DNA of 64,000 nucleotides from an uncultured Phycisphaerales bacterium (lineage in GTDB: Bacteria; Planctomycetota; Phycisphaerae; Sedimentisphaerales; Anaerobacaceae): positions 1 to 64,000 of the forward strand of contig CALEZT010000082.1 of NCBI GenBank assembly GCA_937927975.1, written 5' to 3'. The first letter of the stretch is position 1; each line of letters starts with the position of its first letter. Positions 50,107 through 58,219 of the stretch are shown piece by piece. The translations under genes were made by a program, and so were the position numbers. Below the pieces are notes generated by a model, which was not told the origin of the DNA, did no database searches, and was given only the letters and a program-made list of their open reading frames with translations.

Positions 50107-50610
50107 ATGCCCACAATGAAACCGCCGCGGAATATCCTGTTGGCCGCCGTCGCAGCGAGCGTTCTCCTTATCGTGCTGCTGCACGCGGTGTTCATGCGGC
50201 CGACCGCTCAGGCCAATCGCTTCTGTCGCGACGCAGGGTTCGGCGGTCTGCCCCCCTCCGCGCGGGATCTGCACATCGAACGCCGGGGTCCGCCTTTCAC
50301 GACGCAGAGTCTATACCTTCGATTCCAGACGACCCCCGCGGAGGCCAAGTCGTTCTTCCATCGCAGCGGCATCGATCCCAACGATCCCAATCAGGAGCCC
50401 GGACCGATGCAGACCATTCGCTTTGGACCCAAGGCCCCGCCCTGGATGCACTGGTCCGATCCGATTAACGGACGCATCTACAATCTCCGAAGGCGAAGCG
50501 CCAGCGTCTGGCTGGCGATCGACGACGATTCCCACACGATCTACATGGCGATGCACGAATCCCGTCCTCCCTGGTTTCGCAATCTTCTGGAACGGCTCGG
50601 ATTGGGTTGA
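50107..50610 (+). CDS. Membrane-anchored protein of unknown function
   Basis: A 167-residue protein whose ATG (50107) directly follows the previous stop. N-terminal membrane anchor (NILLAAVAASVLLIVLLHAVFM), then an exported domain with FTTQSLYLRFQTTPAEAKSFF and RSASVWLAIDDDSHTIYMAMHES. No family was recognised. Probably in one operon with the zinc-ribbon gene. Confidence 0.58.
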   Translation: MPTMKPPRNILLAAVAASVLLIVLLHAVFMRPTAQANRFCRDAGFGGLPPSARDLHIERRGPPFTTQSLYLRFQTTPAEAKSFFHRSGIDPNDPNQEPGPMQTIRFGPKAPPWMHWSDPINGRIYNLRRRSASVWLAIDDDSHTIYMAMHESRPPWFRNLLERLGLG

Positions 50611-50752
50611 CCCTGTCCGGTGACGTGTCCCAGGGAGTGGATTGGCGCTTCTGCGGGAATGACATTCCGGGTTCTCCATGAACCCCTGTTGCACGTGTGC
50701 CAATACGGTCACACACCGGGCCTCGGGCCCGGTTTGCCCCATTGCATTTATA

Positions 50753-50781
50753 TTGACAATCGGGGTGGATAATGGTATCTT
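50753..50781 (+). promoter_or_regulatory. Sigma-70 promoter of PEP-CTERM gene 4
   Basis: TTGACA (50753-50758), 17 bp, TATCTT (50776-50781). It leaves a long (~150 nt) leader before the start at 50930. The 319-bp gap 50611-50929 shows nothing else. Confidence 0.7.
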
Positions 50782-50929
50782 CACAGAATGGAGGAGCAGG
50801 CTGGTTGTCCTCGAATGGTCGCCTTCGGCGGCGAGGGAGGCAGGTTCGCAAGTGTACGCCGAGCCGGGAGACGGTTCCACGGCGTGGATATCCGATCAGT
50901 AGGTGGTCTGACTCGTGGAGGGTTGAGAA

Positions 50930-51622
50930 ATGGCTGTGTCCGTTCGATCGCGTATTCAGCGGGGATTCGTGTTGGCTTGTGTCGCTCTCGGGCTCGTCTC
51001 CACCGCTTGGGGCAGTCCCGTGTGGGTCCAGGTTACCGGGGAGGTAAGGTACTCGGACTTCTTAACCATCGGCGTTGGCAGCCCGGTCACGGGCTTCTAC
51101 ACCTACGACGACCATGCCGAGCCATTGCCGGAGTCCGGCGAAAATCCCATCTGGTACGAAGCGATCGCGATGGGTCTGACCTTCGTTGACGGCTCCTCGA
51201 TCCAGACAAACACAGTCGCGATCATGATCAACAACAACAGTGGCGGCAAAGTGACGGGGGTCGATGAATACGCCGTCGACTTCGACCTCCTATTCGCTGG
51301 AGGCACGTGGACCGGCGCGTTCGAGGGACCAGTCTGGGACATTCTTCACGGATCGATCATCCGACACGATCCAGCGGGAACGGCCTGGGACGATGTCGCC
51401 CTGCCGGACCCTGAGACGGTCCTGGCTCTGCTGCCCGACGACGACAGTTGGGTAAACTTCTACGACTACGTGGGCGAAGGCAGCGTCGGCATCAGGTCCA
51501 TCCGTTTTGAGGTTATGGATCTGTCCGTCGTTTCCGCACCGGTGCCCGTGCCCGGGGCCCTGATGCTTGCGGCCATCGGCGCAGGCTGCTGCCGCTGGGT
51601 GCTCAGGCGCAAGACGGCGTGA
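50930..51622 (+). CDS. PEP-CTERM-type sorted secreted protein 4
   Basis: A 230-residue protein (GGAGGG upstream). The signal peptide ends at LVSTAWGSP. The body (WVQVTGEVRYSDFLTIGVGSPVTGFYTYDD) matches a domain often seen in planctomycete and proteobacterial PEP-CTERM proteins that opens with V-x-G-x-V and a TGxxTYD motif. The C-terminal signal is VPVPGA, LMLAAIGAGCCRWV, LRRKTA, more degenerate than the other three because of the two cysteines. Function unknown. Confidence 0.82.
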   Translation: MAVSVRSRIQRGFVLACVALGLVSTAWGSPVWVQVTGEVRYSDFLTIGVGSPVTGFYTYDDHAEPLPESGENPIWYEAIAMGLTFVDGSSIQTNTVAIMINNNSGGKVTGVDEYAVDFDLLFAGGTWTGAFEGPVWDILHGSIIRHDPAGTAWDDVALPDPETVLALLPDDDSWVNFYDYVGEGSVGIRSIRFEVMDLSVVSAPVPVPGALMLAAIGAGCCRWVLRRKTA

Positions 51623-51731
51623 TGGACATCCGACAATTCCCTGCTCCTTGCTCCGTCCAAGGTCTACCACAGGTGGTCTGCGCGCGGTAGACTGATCGTG
51701 CTGGTTCGACATGACACGATTAGGAGAAACC

Positions 51732-52679
51732 ATGATGGACAGGGCGGCAGATCATCCGATGGGGACGAGCGGTCGAATTCTCGTTGTGGCGGCGATCCTT
51801 GCGAAGATGGCGGTCTCGTCGGTCCAGGCCCAACCTCCATCTCGTCAGACAGACCCGCCCAACGCGACTGTACTTCGAGATATCGCGTATGTGCCGGACG
51901 GCCACGAGCGGCAGAAATTCGATCTGTATCTGCCGAAGGGGCCTCCAAAGGACGGTGGAAGGCCGCTGATCGTCTGGGTCCACGGCGGGGCCTGGCTGGG
52001 CGGCAGCAAGGACAACTGCCCGGCGGTGCGGTTCGTCAGCGACGGCTACGCGGTCGCCAGCATCAACTATCGACTGAGTCAGCACGCGATCTTCCCTGCC
52101 CAGATCCAGGACTGCAAAGCCGCGATCCGCTGGCTGCGGGCCAACGCCGACACGCACGGAATCGACCCCAACCGCATCGGCGCCTGGGGCGCCTCGGCGG
52201 GCGGACACCTGGTCGCTCTGCTCGGGACCGCAGGCGACGTGAAGGACTTCGACGTCGGGCCCCATGCAGGCGTCTCCAGCCGGGTGCAGGCGGTGTGCGA
52301 TTTCTTCGGACCCACCGACTTCACGCAGATGGGCAAGTTCCCCAGCTCGATGGATCACGACGCGGCCGATGCTCCCGAGGCGAAGCTGATCGGCGGACCC
52401 ATCCCGCAGAACAAGGACAAAGCCCAGCGAGCCAACCCGATCACCTACGTGACCAAGGACGATCCGCCCTTCCTGATCGTCCACGGCGACAAGGACCCGC
52501 TGGTCCCGCACAACCAAAGCGAACTGCTCTGCGACGCCCTCAAAGCCGTCGGCGTAAGCGTCGTGTTCTACACCGTCCAGGGCGGCGGTCACGGCGGCTT
52601 CAAAGATCCCCAGGTGGACGTCCTCGTCACCGAGTTCTTCAAGAAACAGTTGAAGCCGACCCCACCCGCGCAGATATAG
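51732..52679 (+). CDS. Secreted alpha/beta-hydrolase (esterase/lipase)
   Basis: A 315-residue protein from the ATG at 51732 (AGGAG 6 bp upstream). Signal-like segment ~15-33 (LVVAAILAKMAVSSVQA). HGGAW at 84-88, nucleophile Ser155 in GASAGG, Asp255 in VHGDKDPLVP and His287 in GGGHGG complete the triad. It is paralogous to the enzyme at 1163, with conserved YRL, AIRWLRAN and IDPNRI segments. Likely exported and acting on acylated or acetylated glycans. Confidence 0.85.
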   Translation: MMDRAADHPMGTSGRILVVAAILAKMAVSSVQAQPPSRQTDPPNATVLRDIAYVPDGHERQKFDLYLPKGPPKDGGRPLIVWVHGGAWLGGSKDNCPAVRFVSDGYAVASINYRLSQHAIFPAQIQDCKAAIRWLRANADTHGIDPNRIGAWGASAGGHLVALLGTAGDVKDFDVGPHAGVSSRVQAVCDFFGPTDFTQMGKFPSSMDHDAADAPEAKLIGGPIPQNKDKAQRANPITYVTKDDPPFLIVHGDKDPLVPHNQSELLCDALKAVGVSVVFYTVQGGGHGGFKDPQVDVLVTEFFKKQLKPTPPAQI

Positions 52680-52739
52680 ACCGCCTTTCGACTGCACCGA
52701 TGGTTCTCATAACAGCTTGCCCGTTCGGTCTGACTTCAC

Positions 52740-53855
52740 TTACGGCAAATCGTCGCCATAATCCTCGATGCCGGTCGCGGCTTCCCCGGCGTCGACCAGA
52801 CCGTCCCCCTGCTGGATGGCCGGCAGTTCTATGTCGTCAGCCGTCGTGAAGATGTTCAGGGACAGGGCCAACGTCCCGGCTACGTGCGGCGCCGCCATGC
52901 TGGTGCCGCTCAAGGTTGCATAGCCGCCTCCCTTGTAGGTGGAGTAGATACTGACGCCGGGAGCTGCAATATCGACTCCGATCCCGAAGTTGCTGAATGA
53001 GGCGAAGGCGTCCGAACTATCCGTGGCCGATACGCCGATCACGTTGGCATAGGCTGCCGGATAGCTGACAGCGCCGCTCTCATTACCTGCGGCCGCCACA
53101 ATTTGCACCTCCGCCGCGGCAGCTGCATCACAGAGATTCTGGAACTCCTGAATGTACGAGCCGCCGCCAAGGCTCATGTTGACTACGTCCATCCCTTCCG
53201 TGATGCACCAGTCCACACCCGCCATGATATCCGATGTCCAGCCCATTCCGCTTCGGTTCAGGACCTTGACTGCGTAGAGGGATGCCGCCGGGGCCACGCC
53301 GATCACACCGATCGCATTGTCCCTGGCCGCAATGATTCCGGCAACATGGGTCCCGTGGCCGTTGTCGTCCGCGTACGATTTGGCGGGGTTGATGATATTG
53401 ATGCCGCCTGCGACGCCCAAATCAGGATGCGTCAAGTCGATGCCGGTGTCCACTACGGCCACCTTCGCCCCCTGACCGAGATAATCTTTGGCGTGTGCCC
53501 ATTCCGCGTCGATCCGGTTTATGCCCCAGGGCAGGGTCTGGGCGGGGGGCGTCGGCGGTTGCTTAGGTGGTTTTGCCATAGTGGAGACAATCGAGTCTGG
53601 CTCAATGTCGACGATGAGGGGATTCCGCTGCAGCCCTGCCAAGGCCTGCGCAGGGACTTGGATGGCGATGGCCGGAATGTTGTCGTAAACGTGGATTACG
53701 CTTCCGCCTGCGCGCATGACCGCCTCCGCCGCCTGTTCTGTGGGGGCCTGAATCGTAACGATATACCGGCCTGACTGCTGGGCGTCGCTCGGGCACACGA
53801 GGATCGCGCACACCAGGATCAAAAAGGACAACAAGAATCTCGTTTGCAGCTTCAT
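52740..53855 (-). CDS. Secreted subtilisin-like serine protease (S8)
   Basis: A 371-residue protein from MKLQTRFLLSFLILV (53855), with AAGGGGA upstream. Signal peptide ~1-26, an I9-like propeptide ~27-95 (GRYIVTIQAPTEQAAEAVM, PLIVDIEPDS), then the catalytic domain: Asp in VAVVDTGIDLTHPD, His in DDNGHGTHVAGI, Asn region AAAGNESG and Ser in LSGTSMAAPHVAG. A short tail follows without a sorting signal. Complete and probably active; an extracellular scavenging protease. Confidence 0.92.
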   Translation of the reverse strand: MKLQTRFLLSFLILVCAILVCPSDAQQSGRYIVTIQAPTEQAAEAVMRAGGSVIHVYDNIPAIAIQVPAQALAGLQRNPLIVDIEPDSIVSTMAKPPKQPPTPPAQTLPWGINRIDAEWAHAKDYLGQGAKVAVVDTGIDLTHPDLGVAGGINIINPAKSYADDNGHGTHVAGIIAARDNAIGVIGVAPAASLYAVKVLNRSGMGWTSDIMAGVDWCITEGMDVVNMSLGGGSYIQEFQNLCDAAAAAEVQIVAAAGNESGAVSYPAAYANVIGVSATDSSDAFASFSNFGIGVDIAAPGVSIYSTYKGGGYATLSGTSMAAPHVAGTLALSLNIFTTADDIELPAIQQGDGLVDAGEAATGIEDYGDDLP

Positions 53856-54246
53856 TTTCGTCCCCTTCAATTTGCGGATGAAACACGATTGCTGGAGCAG
53901 CCTACCAGAACAGACAACCAAGCCCGACGCGGCCCGCACAGGAATTGACCGAACTCCTGAGGGCTGTCTCCCAGACATGGTGCACCTCCAAGGTAAGCAT
54001 AGCTCCAGTTTGGTTGGCGTTGGTGGTCAGGACCAGCGTGATGCCGAAGAACATGAGACGTCGCCAAGTACAATCACTATATCGGCCAATCGGGACGTTG
54101 TCCAGGTAAATTCAGGGGAATTGGAGGAATTCCCCATGCCCTGGGCTGACTGGCGGATAACCAGCGGCTTTTGGTCTTGCATCGGACTCCATTCCTGAGA
54201 TGATGGAACGGTCGCCCGTCGGACGTCCGAATTGGAAAGGAATACT

Positions 54247-54531
54247 ATGGGAAATGTCGGCGATGAGTTTCAGCAGCAGACGAAATACCGGCCGGATATG
54301 ATGGGGACCGAGGTGGTGCGGCGCGGACCCCGGCCGGAGTTGTACAAGACCTATCCCGACAGCAAGAAGGTCTCGCTGCCGATGTTCGAGCCGGAGGTGC
54401 TCATGACGCTCGACAGGATTCTGGGCGATCGAAAGAGCGTCCGCAGCTTTGGGGCCAAGCCTCTGTCGCTGGGGCAGTTGAGCTATCTGCTCTGGGCCTC
54501 GAACATGTCCGTCGTCGGCGTCCCGGCATAG
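54247..54531 (+). pseudogene. N-terminal fragment of a SagB/ThcOx-type nitroreductase
   Basis: 94 residues from the ATG at 54247 (GGAAAGGA upstream). The sequence SKKVSLPMFEPEVLMTLDRI, GDRKSVRSFGAKPLSLGQLSYLLWAS is the well-known beginning of SagB-type nitroreductase-like flavoproteins. Right after LLWAS the frame ends (NMSVVGVPA then stop), whereas the family continues for another ~150 residues including the FMN-binding core. The rest is missing and a DUF4186 gene follows, so this is a deletion remnant with an intact 5' end. Confidence 0.7.
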
Positions 54532-54555
54532 AAGGAAGGATCGACCGCCGAACCT

Positions 54556-54933
54556 ATGGACCACGCCGCACCACCGCAGAGCTCCCTGGATGAGCTGTTC
54601 GAGGCGTTGAAGCGATCAGGGTTCCGCAGCCGGTTCCGGCTTCGGGGCAAAGAGGCGGCGTACCTGCGGGAAAAGGGTCTGGAGACCGTCCTGGAGCACG
54701 CGAGGGATTTCGTCGTGAAGAGGCTCGCGCCCGCGAGGATCGCCAACGACGGCAAGCAGACCCCCATGCGAAACCACCCGGTCTTCGTCGCCCAGCACGC
54801 GACCGCCACCTGCTGTCGCGGCTGCCTGGAGAAATGGCACAACATTCCTAAAGGTCACGCGTTATCCGACCGAGAAGTCCTGTACGTGGTGGCTGTTATC
54901 CGACGGTGGCTTAGTTCACAGCAGCCGCAATAG
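54556..54933 (+). CDS. DUF4186 family protein
   Basis: A 125-residue protein starting at MDHAAPPQSSLDELFEALK. It contains the complete family signature: FRSRFRLRGKEAAYLREKG, then NDGKQTPMRNHPVFVAQHATATC, CRGCLEKWHNIPKG, and the closing VLYVVAVIRRWL helix. The Cys/His set (HPVF, QHATATCCRGC, KWH) suggests a metal site. Function is unknown; the family is widespread in bacteria and archaea. It follows the truncated nitroreductase by 24 bp. Confidence 0.88.
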   Translation: MDHAAPPQSSLDELFEALKRSGFRSRFRLRGKEAAYLREKGLETVLEHARDFVVKRLAPARIANDGKQTPMRNHPVFVAQHATATCCRGCLEKWHNIPKGHALSDREVLYVVAVIRRWLSSQQPQ

Positions 54934-54966
54934 GGCAGTTCCGACCCCTGCGTCCGGAAAAACCCG

Positions 54967-54995
54967 TTGCCGCAATAACGTTGCGGCACTATAGT
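54967..54995 (+). promoter_or_regulatory. Promoter of the PfkB-family kinase gene
   Basis: TTGCCG (54967-54972), 17 bp, TATAGT (54990-54995), 48 bp before the start. Confidence 0.65.
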
Positions 54996-55042
54996 GGAGT
55001 CCGATCATCGAAGGTCAATCAGGTACACGAACAGGTAGCAAC

Positions 55043-56020
55043 ATGACGGAACGGAATCCGAAAATCGTAGTCATCGGAAGCACGTACATCGACCTTGCGG
55101 TCAAGTGCAGCAATATCCCCACCCCCAGCCAGGCCGTCAGCGGTTCTTCCCTGGCGTGCACCCTCGCGGGTCCCGGCCCGATCCAGGCGGTGCAGGCGGC
55201 TTTGTGCCGATGCGAGGTCTCTCTGATCAGCAAGGTCGGAGGCGACGCCTTCGCACAGATGGCCCTCAAGAGCCTGGCGGAATACAAGGTGGACACCGAG
55301 TACGTGTTCTTCGCGGAGTCCAAGACCACCGGCGTCATCGTCACGCTGGTCAACTGCGAAGGCGAAAACGCCACCTGCCACTACACCGGCGCCAACTGCG
55401 CCCTGCAGCCTGCGGACATCCAACTGGCTGAGGAACGCATCGCCCAGGCGGACGTCTGCCTCATCCACGGCTGTCTGCCTCAGGATGCGATCGCGGCGGC
55501 CATCCACTGCGCCAACCTCCACGGGACCCGCGTGATCCTCAACCCCGCCCGACCGATCGAGCAGACGGACCAACACCGCGTGGACCTGCCTTCGGAGTAC
55601 TTCACGGCCGACGTCCTGGTGGCCAACCTGGAGAAGGCCGCGGAGATTGCCGAACAGGCGGCAGCCCATGTCCGCACCGCCAAGATGATCGGCTCGGACC
55701 TCATCGCACGCGGCGCCCACAGCGCGGTCATCACGATGGGTCGTCGCGGCTGCGTGGTCGTGGACCGCAACGGCGCCGACCACGTCCAAGGCTTCGAGGT
55801 CGATTGGGTGGACCGAACCGGCAGCGGAGACGCCTTCGCCGGGGCGCTGGCCGCCTATTGCGGGGTCAAGCACGATCTTCGCGCCGCGGTCAAATTCGCC
55901 TCCGCGGCGGGCGCCCTGGCCTGCACGAAATTCGGCGCGATCGAGTCCCTGCCCTCCAAAGCCGAGATCATCCAACTCCTCCAGAACGAAGACATCGACC
56001 TGCTCCATCACAGCCAGTGA
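55043..56020 (+). CDS. PfkB-family carbohydrate kinase (ribokinase-like)
   Basis: A 325-residue protein. The N-terminal VVIGSTYIDLAVKC strand and the C-terminal DRTGSGDAFAGALAAY (variant of DTxGAGD, with the catalytic Asp) define the ribokinase/PfkB fold. ATP site residues (AVITMGRRGCVVV) are normal. The usual substrate-binding GGKGxNQA motif near residue 45 reads AGPGPIQAVQAA, and Glu/Asn-rich NCEGENATCHYTGANC follows, so the sugar may differ from ribose. An own promoter is present; a palindromic repeat follows the stop. Confidence 0.85.
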   Translation: MTERNPKIVVIGSTYIDLAVKCSNIPTPSQAVSGSSLACTLAGPGPIQAVQAALCRCEVSLISKVGGDAFAQMALKSLAEYKVDTEYVFFAESKTTGVIVTLVNCEGENATCHYTGANCALQPADIQLAEERIAQADVCLIHGCLPQDAIAAAIHCANLHGTRVILNPARPIEQTDQHRVDLPSEYFTADVLVANLEKAAEIAEQAAAHVRTAKMIGSDLIARGAHSAVITMGRRGCVVVDRNGADHVQGFEVDWVDRTGSGDAFAGALAAYCGVKHDLRAAVKFASAAGALACTKFGAIESLPSKAEIIQLLQNEDIDLLHHSQ

Positions 56021-56021
56021 A

Positions 56022-56095
56022 ATGGTGCGTCGTACGCACCCTACAAGACTACAAGACGCATCGCCACAGCCTGTAGGGTGCGTACCACGCACCAT
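56022..56095. repeat. Palindromic repeat with 24-bp arms (GTAGGGTGCGTAC family)
   Basis: ATGGTGCGTCGTACGCACCC... (56022-56045) and its inverted partner (56072-56095) match at 23 of 24 positions. It lies between the convergent kinase and pseudopilin genes and may double as a terminator. Confidence 0.85.
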
Positions 56096-56110
56096 CTTCT
56101 CAGATTTCGC

Positions 56111-56968
56111 TCAATAATCCTTGAATTTCCGCATCCACGCCGGCCACTGCTCCGGCTGCACCTCGCCGGCCTTCGTCCAGGGCCCGTTCGTATCGAATTC
56201 CTTGTGCCACTTGAGCGTCCAGAGTTCTTTCAGACCCACCCTGCGGACCGACCAGTCGAGAAACACCATGTTGATCCCCTGGCCATGACGCTCTGTGAAT
56301 AGATACGACACACGATCGCCATAATAGGAGCTGGGATTCAGCTCGGGGGGCGGCGTGAACGGCTGCTTGGGTGGCGGGTCCAGATGATGAAGTCCCGCGA
56401 ACCAATGGGTGCAATCGAAGAACACCGGTACCCGCGAGGGCCCCTTGACATCCGCGGTACGCCACATGCGTCCTTTCCACGGGTACATCTCGTCGCGGGT
56501 GTAGTCCAACCACGTGTTCCAACCGAGACTGCCATACCCCGTGACACTCCGTTCCTCCGGTGGCGCCGCAGGGTCCACTCGTCCGAAGGCATACGCATGA
56601 AACGCATCACCCCAGGGGACGGGCGGCCCGGGTAAGGGTGTCAGGGCAAGAGGACAGAGCCGCAGTCTGGGCTCCAAAGCCCGGCTCTCGTGCCAGAAAA
56701 CACGCCAGACGCCACCGAGACCCGACTGCTCGCCTCCTGGCGAGCCGATGTGCTCCTGCATGTAGATGGCCGACAGCAGACCCAGCTCGCGCAGCCTTGA
56801 CTGGCAGACGACGCCTTTCGCCTGTTTCCGGACCCGCTGGAGCGTCGGGAGCAGGATCGCCATCAGCAGGGCGACGATGGAGATCATCACGAGCAGTTCG
56901 ATGAGGGTGAACGCCCTGCGAGAGTGGTTCTGAGCGAGGCACGGCCGGAATATCCCTTCACCGCTCAT
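56111..56968 (-). CDS. Prepilin-type (DUF1559-like) secreted protein
   Basis: A 285-residue protein from the ATG at 56968 (GGGAG upstream). After a short basic leader comes the prepilin cleavage and methylation site and helix RRAFTLIELLVMISIVALLMAIL (given here in parts: RRAFTLIELLV and MISIVALLMAIL), with the usual Glu+5. The body ends with the HGQGINMVFLDWSVRRVGLKELW block typical of planctomycete/verrucomicrobial type II pseudopilin-like proteins (H-x-G-x-x-N-xxF-x-DG/WSV). These are numerous in the phylum; their roles are largely unknown. Confidence 0.88.
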   Translation of the reverse strand: MSGEGIFRPCLAQNHSRRAFTLIELLVMISIVALLMAILLPTLQRVRKQAKGVVCQSRLRELGLLSAIYMQEHIGSPGGEQSGLGGVWRVFWHESRALEPRLRLCPLALTPLPGPPVPWGDAFHAYAFGRVDPAAPPEERSVTGYGSLGWNTWLDYTRDEMYPWKGRMWRTADVKGPSRVPVFFDCTHWFAGLHHLDPPPKQPFTPPPELNPSSYYGDRVSYLFTERHGQGINMVFLDWSVRRVGLKELWTLKWHKEFDTNGPWTKAGEVQPEQWPAWMRKFKDY

Positions 56969-57102
56969 GGTTTCTCCCTGCCAACAAACCTTCATCGATT
57001 CTACCCACTCCCTGCGTTGTGATGCAAGCGAAAGACCGCAGATTTCTCGCCGGGGAGACCCTCTTTCGCGGGGCATGATGGCCAGTACGGCCTGTCGCCC
57101 GG

Positions 57103-57807
57103 TCAGGTCTTTATGGCGTAGTACAGCTTCCGCAGGAGCCGGCCGTGCTCGCTGATGTCCTCGCGTCGCTCGGCGATGAACGTATCGATGGCGCGGGTTG
57201 CGCCGCGGTACTCCTGGTTGTCGTAGTCGTCGAAGACGCAGCATCCGCCCGGCGACAACCGGGGCCATACGGTTCTGGCCGCATAGAGCATGCTGTCGTG
57301 CAGGTCGCAGTCGATGAAAGCGAAGCAGAAGGGGCCCTGGAGCGTATCCAGCGTCGTCTGGAACAACCCCTGGACCAGGACGACCCGATCGGCCACGCCG
57401 AGACGCTCCAGCTTGCGGCGGACATAGTGGAGATCGGTTTCTTTGAAGGAATGGCGTCGTGTGGCGTCGCCGGCTTCCTGCTCCCGCCGGATCTCCTCGG
57501 GATCGAAGCCCGCGAACGTGTCGCACGCGTAGATGCGTTTGGGAAGCTGCCGCATCTTCAACAAGCGGGCCATGCTGACGGTCGTGCCGCAGAGGAAACT
57601 CCCGCATTCGATGACGTCGCCCTCAAGATCGAGCGAAGCCTCCAGACGCGCGATCAGAGCTTCCACTTCATCCGGCACCAGGCTTCCCTCGTATTGCACG
57701 CGCCTCGTGGCGTAGAGCGAGGGAAACCGCAGGAGAATCCCTCGTCTGAGGCGCCGTCGCCACGAGGGGGGAAGACACCGACCCAAACGCGCCAGGGCGC
57801 CGAGCAT
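57103..57807 (-). CDS. TylF/MycF-like SAM-dependent methyltransferase
   Basis: A 234-residue protein from the ATG at 57807 (GGGAG 7 bp upstream). It has the SAM-binding start GDVIECGSFLCGTTVSMARLL, the acidic YACDTFAGFDPEE loop, the central FAFIDCDLHDSMLYAARTVWPRL and CCVFDDYDNQEYRGATRAIDTF motifs of TylF/MycF macrocin-type O-methyltransferases, whose metal-binding Asp residues are retained. The targets of the family are usually sugars of natural products or surface glycans; there is no biosynthetic cluster here, so a glycan substrate is a guess. Confidence 0.85.
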   Translation of the reverse strand: MLGALARLGRCLPPSWRRRLRRGILLRFPSLYATRRVQYEGSLVPDEVEALIARLEASLDLEGDVIECGSFLCGTTVSMARLLKMRQLPKRIYACDTFAGFDPEEIRREQEAGDATRRHSFKETDLHYVRRKLERLGVADRVVLVQGLFQTTLDTLQGPFCFAFIDCDLHDSMLYAARTVWPRLSPGGCCVFDDYDNQEYRGATRAIDTFIAERREDISEHGRLLRKLYYAIKT

Positions 57808-58033
57808 TCGCACACTCCCTTCAACCAGGTCTGATTCGACACGTCACGTCACCCGATCATTCTAACGGACCGCTTCCATTTTGCCCAGAGCCGGCCTCCG
57901 GAGTTCGATTCCGTCGGGGAGGTTGCCCGCAAAACGCGGTCTTCGCCACCGAGAAGGGCAATTTGCTTCACTCTGCGGTTCGTCCGCACCTAGGGGCACA
58001 GCAATCTCCCTGAATATCCCTACTGAACGCCTC

Positions 58034-58218
58034 GGAATAGCAAAATTCGTGCAACATCTCAAAACCTAAAACGCCCCTGTCGCACAATTTTTTTTATTCC
58101 TCGCCGGGCCTGGAGTTAAGTGCATTTCCACCTTCCCTAAAACACGAATTTTTCGACAAATTCGTGCAACATCGAGCAAGGGTAGAGGGACGCGTCAGTC
58201 CGAGCGACCCGAAAACGA
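58034..58218 (+). promoter_or_regulatory. Conserved ~190-bp leader upstream of the portal gene, copy B
   Basis: Homologous to 24359-24545. Direct repeats AAATTCGTGCAACATC at 58043-58058 and 58158-58173 (again 115 bp apart), IR CACGAATTT-6-AAATTCGTG at 58143-58166, ACAATTTTTTTTATTCC block and AAGGGTAGAGGGACGC near the gene. The rest of the 412-bp gap upstream (57808-58033) shows no gene. Confidence 0.7.
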
Positions 58219-58219
58219 G

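Noticed and set aside
24359..58218. Leader copies A and B as attL/attR of one 34-kb prophage
   Set aside because: Both copies are in direct orientation and each is followed by a phage gene pointing away from it; the interval between contains nadE, rpiB and other cellular genes and no integrase. A shared regulatory leader fits better, though att sites cannot be excluded.
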